Source: SKVR01 sp037441525 (GTDB taxonomy: Bacteria > Bacteroidota > Bacteroidia > Bacteroidales > UBA7960). From it: a DNA stretch of 57,852 nucleotides. Position 1 is the first letter of the stretch. Each line of letters opens with the position of its first letter. Location of the stretch: positions 1 to 57,852 of the forward strand of contig JBBISA010000021.1 in assembly GCA_037441525.1 (NCBI GenBank), read 5' to 3'. Positions 52,748-57,852 of this stretch are shown piece after piece. A program made the position numbers and the translations under genes. The notes beneath the pieces are model-generated. The model saw only the letters and a program-made list of their open reading frames with translations, ran no database searches and had not been told where the DNA came from.

Positions 52748-54514
52748 CTATTCACTTCTGCGCACTCGCGAAGGATTCTTCCACCTTAGAAATCCCTGGG
52801 TTATCATATAGGCAAGAAATAGAATAAGTAGAAAAAAGGCAAGCCGGCCAATGTAATCGCCATTTTTTACATAAAAAGTAATCCGGTCATCTTTATGAAG
52901 TTGGCGCGAAATGGCGGTTTTTTCCCACCAATGAGTACGTTCAAGTATTTCGCCTTTTGGCCCTATGAAGGATGAAATACCGGTTTTGGCAGCTCTGGCA
53001 ATGGATCGGCGGGTTTCAACAGCCCTGAGCCGGGCATACTGTTGGTGTTGCCTGTAACCAGGGGTTTTTCGCCACCAGCCGTCGTTGGTAATAACAAAAA
53101 TAAGCTGGGCGCCATTTTGTATGTAATCGGCAAGATATTCCCCATAGATTGACTCATAGCAGATAACCGGTGCCACCTTTGTGCTATCGGGCCCGGTAAA
53201 GACTGAACGGGTTTCCTGATAGCCCATGCTACCTGATGTGCCTCCTAAAGCTTCGGCAATTTTTCCAACAGGGCCAAGCCATCGCCCAAAGGGAAACTGC
53301 TCAACACCAGGCACCAGTTTCGATTTGAAGTAAGTATCTGTATTGCCTTCCGTATCCATATAGAGCGCGGCATTATACACATCGTACCACGAATCGGAGC
53401 CCTTAAATCTGCGGGCTGTTGCCGAAGGGGTTTCGTCGAAATTATACCTTTTATACATCATAACCCCTGCAATCCAGGCCAGGGTATCTTGTTTTGCCAG
53501 TTCGTCCTTTAACCTGCGGTATCCATAATGATTTACAGATTCATTGAGCCATAATGAGCCAGGCAGAGAAGCTTCGGGAACCAAAACAAATCTTGTTTGG
53601 GGAGTAATTTTCTGGCCGGCCAGTAGAATGAGCGAATCGGTCCATTCTCTCAGCTGTCTTTCAGTTTCAGGCCTGAGGTAGGGATCGCGTGCAGGTTGCA
53701 CAACAACCACTTCCACCGGGTTGTTGGGCATTTTAAAATTATGGCTTATGGTAAGTGAAATGATCAAAGGTGCAACCAGCAAAACAGCTACAATCAATCC
53801 CGAAAAAATCCTTCTTTTAATAAGCCTGTATTGTTCAATATTGTAAATGTATCGTCCGGATTGGCTGGCAGTGCCTTCAACCGTTTCGAGATTCCGGGAA
53901 ACCACCACTGAGCCCAGAGGGGTAATATAGGAACTGATAAGATGATACATGGCCAGATTTACAACGATAATCCAGGCTGTTCCGCCAAGGGTTCCGGTAT
54001 ATTCGTACCATTGAATCCATGAGGGGATGGTGGCAAACACATTACCCAGATTGAGCCAGCTCCAGCTTAGGTCCCAGTCGAGATGCAGGTATTCGAACGA
54101 AAGCCAGAAAATAAGCAGTGATGCGGCACCCTGTTTTCCGGGTAATATGCGGCGGGCCATGTGCATAAGGTAAAATGCCAGTGCCATAAAAAACGAATTG
54201 AGAATCATGGCAAGAAGGAAACCTACAAACGATGCGTAAATTATCCACCAGGTAGTGAGCAGATTGAGCAATGCAAAACTCAACCACGCAAAAAGCAGCA
54301 CATAATATCTGTTGTAATGCTGACGGTGAGTAAACACTTCATTTTCGAGAAACAACAAGGGGACAAATGCTACAAAAATCAGAACGGGTATTCCGTTGGC
54401 CGGCCAGCTTAAGGCCATCAGTAGTCCGGCAAGAATACTCATCGATAAATGGCGGCGCTGGGAAATAAAACCGCCCGCTTTTTGAATAACTAACCGAAAA
54501 CTTTTTTTTGTCAT
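52748..54514 (-). CDS. lnt: Apolipoprotein N-acyltransferase
   Basis: A 588-residue inner-membrane enzyme that adds the third acyl chain to lipoproteins. About seven membrane helices occupy the N-terminal half plus one at the C-terminus. The nitrilase-like domain carries the catalytic triad Glu in VPEASLPGS, Lys in FKSKLVPGVEQFP and Cys in ICYESIYGEY. It is longer than the E. coli enzyme (about 512 residues). It starts 24 nt after the helicase gene ends, on the same strand. The lipoproteins in this window (Ig-like protein, GH13) are possible substrates. Confidence 0.94.
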   Translation of the reverse strand: MTKKSFRLVIQKAGGFISQRRHLSMSILAGLLMALSWPANGIPVLIFVAFVPLLFLENEVFTHRQHYNRYYVLLFAWLSFALLNLLTTWWIIYASFVGFLLAMILNSFFMALAFYLMHMARRILPGKQGAASLLIFWLSFEYLHLDWDLSWSWLNLGNVFATIPSWIQWYEYTGTLGGTAWIIVVNLAMYHLISSYITPLGSVVVSRNLETVEGTASQSGRYIYNIEQYRLIKRRIFSGLIVAVLLVAPLIISLTISHNFKMPNNPVEVVVVQPARDPYLRPETERQLREWTDSLILLAGQKITPQTRFVLVPEASLPGSLWLNESVNHYGYRRLKDELAKQDTLAWIAGVMMYKRYNFDETPSATARRFKGSDSWYDVYNAALYMDTEGNTDTYFKSKLVPGVEQFPFGRWLGPVGKIAEALGGTSGSMGYQETRSVFTGPDSTKVAPVICYESIYGEYLADYIQNGAQLIFVITNDGWWRKTPGYRQHQQYARLRAVETRRSIARAAKTGISSFIGPKGEILERTHWWEKTAISRQLHKDDRITFYVKNGDYIGRLAFFLLILFLAYMITQGFLRWKNPSRVRRSE

Positions 54515-54538
54515 TTGATAAATACATTGTTGAATACT

Positions 54539-55867
54539 CTAACTGCTCTGAGGCTTATTGTTGTCAGTCGGGCGGTTTCGTTCATTCCGTCTTTTGCCCT
54601 TTCCTTTATTTTGCCGGTTATCTCTTTTATTTTCTGAAGGCGAGTCAGTATGTCCCGATTGTTTTCTTCGCCCATGAAACCGGTTACCTCTGCGATTTGG
54701 GTCAAAGGCTGGTTTTTTGGTTGGGTCATAAAGTGGCCCCTGCCCCAAAAAATCGGGCAAAGGCATTTTGGGTACTGCCCCACCAATGAGTTTTTCCACT
54801 CCGGCAAAACGGCGCATTTCATCTTCACCGATAAAGGTAACTGCTACCCCGGTGCGGGCAGCCCTTGCCGTGCGACCTACCCTGTGCACATAATCTTCGG
54901 GGTCGCCGGGGGCGTCGTAATTTATCACCAGGCTTATATTATCAACATCAATTCCCCTTGCCAGCACATCGGTTGCAACAATTATTCGCAACTGCCTGTT
55001 CTTGAAATCGCGAAGAATATCGGCCCGCACATTCTGTTCAAGATCTGAATGGAAAGCTTTCGATTGAAGTTTGGCTGCCCTAAGTATCTCATCTAGTTGC
55101 CTGACCTTAATTTTGGTGGAAACAAAAACCAGCACCGAATCAAAATCAGGATTTTCAAGAATATGTAACAGGAGTTCTTCTTTCTGTTTGTTATACACCA
55201 CATAGGCTTGCTGTGATATACCTTCGGCAGGCTTGGAAAGGGAAAGATTTATTTTAACCGGTTCTTTGAGTATTCTGTTTGCCAGCACTTCAATTTTGGG
55301 CGGCATGGTTGCGCTGAAAAGAAGTGTTTGTCTGCTTTGGGGCAAATGACTGATAATCTGCATTATATCATCAAAAAAACCCATATCGAGCATTCGGTCG
55401 GCTTCGTCGAGAACCAGGTGGCGGATAGATGAAAAGTCGACCTTGCCGGTTTGAAGCATTGCAATGAGTCTTCCGGGTGTGGCTACCACAATATCGGTAC
55501 CCTGCACCAGGCTCTTTTTCTGGGCTTCCCAGCTTATACCGTCGCCCCCGCCATAAACAGCCATTGAAGCTACCGAAACAAAGTAACTGAAGCCTTCAAT
55601 CTGCTGATCTATCTGCATGGCCAGCTCCCGTGTGGGTACTATCACCAGCGTATTGACCCCTGAAGTTGGCTGTGTTACAATTTTATGAAGAATGGGAAGT
55701 ATGAATGCGGCGGTTTTTCCAGTGCCGGTTTGCGCGCATGCAAGCAGGTCGCGCTCCTGCAAAATCAGAGGGATGGTTTGTTGCTGAACTGGAGTAGCCT
55801 TGGTAAAGCCCATTGCCTGGAGCCCTTCCATAAGGCTGGAATTCAGATTAAGTTCTGTAAATAGCAA
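54539..55867 (-). CDS. rhlE: DEAD-box RNA helicase (RhlE type)
   Basis: A 442-residue ATP-dependent RNA helicase. Motifs are AQTGTGKTA (I, K51), PTRELA (Ia), DEAD (II, near residue 152), SAT (III), then ARGID, VHRVGRTARA (VI). The C-terminal 65 residues are basic and rich in Arg, Asn and Gly, as in RhlE proteins that unwind RNA during ribosome assembly or decay. The -7 box TACCTTTG (minus, 55905-55912) precedes it by 38 bases. It lies upstream of lnt on the same strand, possibly in one transcript. Confidence 0.92.
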   Translation of the reverse strand: MLFTELNLNSSLMEGLQAMGFTKATPVQQQTIPLILQERDLLACAQTGTGKTAAFILPILHKIVTQPTSGVNTLVIVPTRELAMQIDQQIEGFSYFVSVASMAVYGGGDGISWEAQKKSLVQGTDIVVATPGRLIAMLQTGKVDFSSIRHLVLDEADRMLDMGFFDDIMQIISHLPQSRQTLLFSATMPPKIEVLANRILKEPVKINLSLSKPAEGISQQAYVVYNKQKEELLLHILENPDFDSVLVFVSTKIKVRQLDEILRAAKLQSKAFHSDLEQNVRADILRDFKNRQLRIIVATDVLARGIDVDNISLVINYDAPGDPEDYVHRVGRTARAARTGVAVTFIGEDEMRRFAGVEKLIGGAVPKMPLPDFLGQGPLYDPTKKPAFDPNRRGNRFHGRRKQSGHTDSPSENKRDNRQNKGKGKRRNERNRPTDNNKPQSS

Positions 55868-55904
55868 GTTTTCTTTGTGTTAAAATTCTTAGTTGAGTAA
55901 GTTG

Positions 55905-55912
55905 CAAAGGTA
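55905..55912 (-). promoter_or_regulatory. Promoter -7 box for the helicase gene
   Basis: The minus strand reads TACCTTTG, an exact TAnnTTTG match 38 bases before the helicase start. No clear -33 element is present. Confidence 0.5.
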
Positions 55913-56100
55913 TACAATTCGATTTCATTCTCGTTGAGTAATAATAAGAACCACCATAGCGAATATTTTCAAGGCCAAAAATTCCGATAATGATTGTTCC
56001 AAATGCCTGGAAGTTCTTTCCAATCAGATTAAAAGGTAATAGCAGGTATTCAGACAATCTTGTGGCATTGAAGATCAGGCCATTTCCCAACTAAATCATA

Positions 56101-56140
56101 TAACCCGGGTTTCGTATATCTTACTACCTTTGCCGGGTTA
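56101..56140 (+). promoter_or_regulatory. pnuC promoter bracketed by an inverted repeat
   Basis: TACCTTTG (56125-56132) is an exact -7 box, 23 bases before the pnuC ATG. It is bracketed by TAACCCGG (56101-56108) and its exact reverse complement CCGGGTTA (56133-56140). The left arm is extended as AACCCGGGTT, itself a palindrome. This arrangement resembles an operator controlling pnuC, but no matching regulator gene is in the window. Confidence 0.5.
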
Positions 56141-56154
56141 CAATTGAATTCATT

Positions 56155-56805
56155 ATGATTTTCATATCTACATTTTTCGAAATAATTCTTCAAAACATCC
56201 TGGAAACCACATGGCTTGAAATTGTGGCGGTGATTTTTGGACTGCTCAGTGTGTGGTACGCCAAAAAAGCCAATTTGCTGGTGTACCCTACCGGTATTGT
56301 TTCTGTATTGATTTATGTTTACATCTGTTTCCAGTTTCAGTTGTATGCCGATATGGGGATAAATTTCTTCTACTTTGTAATGAGTGTTTACGGATGGTAC
56401 AAATGGACCCGCCGCAACGACCGGCAAGAGGTAATTCCCATTCGCTGGAATACCAAAAAGGAGCAATGGCTGGGGGTAGGTGTTGTGGTTGTTTTTTTCT
56501 GGATAATTCTGGGGCTTATCTATCTGTTTAAACACGATGATATCGGTTATATCCAATCTTACATACCCTGGGTAGATTCTTTTACCACTGCCATTTTTCT
56601 AGTTGGGATGTTGTTTATGGCCCTGAAAAGGATTGAAAACTGGATATACTGGATTATTGGCGATATAGTTTCCGTTCCTTTGTATTTTGTAAAAGGATTG
56701 GTTTTTACGAGTTTTCAGTACCTCGTCTTCCTGGGATTGGCCATTGCAGGATTAATTGCCTGGAAGAGGATGTTTGATGAGGCCAGATCAGGGGGGGAAT
56801 CGTAA
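56155..56805 (+). CDS. pnuC: PnuC-type nicotinamide riboside transporter
   Basis: A 216-residue membrane protein of the PnuC family, which brings nicotinamide riboside into the cell by facilitated diffusion for NAD synthesis. About seven membrane helices are seen. The conserved WLEIVAVIFGLLSVWYAKKANLL and NWIYWIIGDI, with the aromatic-rich binding site, support the family. A kinase or phosphorylase partner is not adjacent. The upstream inverted repeat may be a regulatory site. Related PnuT proteins carry thiamine; the lack of a thiamine riboswitch upstream mildly favours nicotinamide riboside. Confidence 0.88.
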   Translation: MIFISTFFEIILQNILETTWLEIVAVIFGLLSVWYAKKANLLVYPTGIVSVLIYVYICFQFQLYADMGINFFYFVMSVYGWYKWTRRNDRQEVIPIRWNTKKEQWLGVGVVVVFFWIILGLIYLFKHDDIGYIQSYIPWVDSFTTAIFLVGMLFMALKRIENWIYWIIGDIVSVPLYFVKGLVFTSFQYLVFLGLAIAGLIAWKRMFDEARSGGES

Positions 56806-57107
56806 TTGACTGAAATAAATTACATTACATCCACCCTAATTGATTTACTGCAAAAATAAGATTATGATGAATCAAAAGTGAATTAACATCGCCATTTTAT
56901 AAACCTTGCTGTGCGAAAGTAACCGTTTATTTCTGCAGGAACTATATAACCAGCTTTGTTTATGCCCCCAGTATCCAGTTTATTCTCAGCAACAGGGTAA
57001 TGTGACCTCATCAGAAAAAGCTTCAAAACAGTCAAACCTGCCCAACTATAATTAGCCCCAAAATTTAGACAACAAGTATAATTTGAAAATTCATTAAACT
57101 TGTTGTT
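56806..57107. other. Intergenic region up to the IS element
   Basis: A 302-base gap between pnuC and the transposase. The left 230 bases contain no gene that I can call. A minus-strand open frame (56883 to about 57040) continues to the boundary of the element and may be the 3' end of a gene interrupted by the insertion, but no family is recognisable. The last 70 bases belong to the mobile element. Confidence 0.4.
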
Positions 57108-57383
57108 ATGAAAAAGAGAAAAAATCACACATCGGGTTTTAAAACAAAAATTGTATTAGAAGCCCTTCAGGAAAGAGAAACGATTCAGGAAATTGGTAAA
57201 AAGTATGAAATCCATCCGAACCAAATTTCGACATGGAAGAGTCAATTTTTGGCCAATGCCAGTAGTGTTTTTGAAAAAGGATTAGCAAAATCTGAGGATG
57301 AGAAGGAGAAAGACGCACTTTTCAAAAAAGTTGGCCAGCTCCAAATAAAAAACGATTTCCTAAAAAAAGTATTGGGGAAATAG
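57108..57383 (+). CDS. IS3-family transposase OrfA
   Basis: A 91-residue protein with a helix-turn-helix (HTH_8 type) DNA-binding domain (about 8-60: FKTKIVLEAL, EIGKKYEIHPNQISTW) and a C-terminal leucine-rich helix (about 60-91) that mediates OrfA/OrfAB interaction. It ends with a TAG at 57381-57383. The A-run at 57362-57368 near its end is a probable -1 slippage site for production of the OrfAB fusion transposase. Confidence 0.92.
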   Translation: MKKRKNHTSGFKTKIVLEALQERETIQEIGKKYEIHPNQISTWKSQFLANASSVFEKGLAKSEDEKEKDALFKKVGQLQIKNDFLKKVLGK

Positions 57384-57852
57384 CAAATACCCGGCGCATT
57401 TCAAAAGTCGATTCGAAGCACCAGTTAAGTGTAAAACGTCAATGCGATCTTTTGGATGTTTGCCGGAGCAGCTTCTACTATATTCCCCAGGAAGATAGTT
57501 CATACAATGAAGAACTAATGGAGCTAATAGATAAACAGTATACGAAGACCCCTTTTTATGGCGTTCCCCGTATGGTTCAGCACCTGCGTGAGAACGGGCA
57601 TAAGGTGAACCCGAAACGGATTAGGCGGCTCTATCAAAAAATGGATTTGCACGCCATAGGGCCCCGCCCCAACACGAACAAGCCGCATAAAGGGGACAGG
57701 CATACCGTTTACCCGTACCTGTTGCGAGGGGTAAACATAGAGCGTCCCAATCAAGTCTGGGGAATGGATATTACGTATGTTCCTGTTGGGGGTGGCCATA
57801 TGTATTTAGTGGCCATAATCGACCTTTTTAGCCGATTTATAGTCGGCTGGTC
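57365..57852 (+). CDS. IS3-family transposase OrfB (truncated by window end)
   Basis: A reading frame offset by -1 from OrfA, open from before 57365 to the window end, with no obvious initiating ATG, as expected when it is made by frameshifting. It contains the HTH_21 region (QYTKTPFYGVPRM and KVNPKRIRRLYQ) and the start of the integrase core, VWGMDITYVPV, with the first DDE aspartate. The second Asp and the Glu are outside the window. The frame is intact as far as seen. Confidence 0.85.

Larger units (their letters stand above)
57039..57852 (+). mobile_element. IS3-family insertion sequence, right part outside window
   Basis: A two-gene transposase arrangement (orfA and orfB in the -1 frame) with a run of seven A before orfB identifies an IS3-family element. 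The left end is placed near 57039 by guess, where TG starts a stretch upstream of orfA; the exact terminal repeat is not certain. A 9-bp inverted repeat ACAACAAGT/ACTTGTTGT (57069-57077 and 57098-57106) ends directly before the orfA ATG. The element runs past the window end, so its right end and any target duplication are not visible. Confidence 0.75.

Noticed and set aside
1..57852. CRISPR arrays, prophage or integrative elements
   Set aside because: No regularly spaced short repeats, cas genes, phage structural genes or integrases are visible apart from the IS3 element at the right edge.

Overview
The window looks like an ordinary chromosomal stretch of a Bacteroidota bacterium, probably an anaerobic member of the Bacteroidales or a close relative. 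The evidence is: a fused LpxC-FabZ enzyme; a PorX-type regulator of type IX secretion; start codons without Shine-Dalgarno sequences; many copies of the Bacteroidota -7 promoter box TAnnTTTG; a ferredoxin-dependent 2-oxoacid oxidoreductase (KorAB); and a methylmalonyl-CoA epimerase/decarboxylase sodium-pump operon of the kind used in propionate fermentation.

Layout. 0.2-1.4 kb: a cytosolic receiver-kinase. 1.4-6.9 kb (minus): HD hydrolase, lpxD, lpxC-fabZ, lpxA and an ABC ATPase. 7.2-11.6 kb (plus): porX, tsaE, alanine dehydrogenase, lpxB. 11.7-15.5 kb: comEC-like gene, TPR protein, LysM glucosaminidase. 15.6-18.6 kb: rsmG, stand-alone PqqD-like protein, pepD, with arfB convergent. 18.7-20.9 kb: four small membrane or protease genes (TM2, DUF2752, DUF4870, M48) behind a roughly 100-nt leader. 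21-23.8 kb: TPR sensor kinase, tRNA-Tyr, tRNA-Gly, Nudix hydrolase. 24-29.6 kb: korA, korB, pabB-like gene, an orphan cheR. 29.7-33.9 kb (minus): mce, mmdA, oadG-like, biotin carrier, oadB-like. 34-40.4 kb (minus): Ig-like lipoprotein, then a cobW, PAS/GAF kinase, polysaccharide deacetylase operon. 40.9-44.5 kb (plus): C69 dipeptidase, ribE, D-lactate dehydrogenase. 44.5-46.7 kb (minus): a NarL-type two-component pair. 47-51.1 kb: hydrolase, GH13 lipoprotein, mgsA, tyrS. 51.4-56.8 kb: SDR epimerase, a repeat cluster, lnt, rhlE-type helicase, pnuC. From about 57.0 kb: an IS3-family element cut by the window end.

Working together: five lipid A genes (lpxA, B, C-fabZ, D) plus lnt, PorX, the glucosaminidase, the deacetylase and two lipoproteins make this an envelope-rich region. 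KorAB and the methylmalonyl-CoA decarboxylase complex connect central carbon metabolism to reduced ferredoxin and a sodium gradient. Five histidine kinases or response regulators are present besides PorX.

The most interesting unexplained signal is a free-standing intergenic small RNA candidate at about 36047-36166. It has its own promoter, a 12-bp closing stem, a run of eight T, and four UUUCCC motifs that all fall in predicted unpaired loops. Other signals worth checking are GCTAAAGC palindromic repeats at 52.5-52.7 kb, a terminator hairpin lying inside the 3' end of arfB, and an inverted repeat bracketing the pnuC promoter. Most of the remainder is conserved housekeeping sequence.
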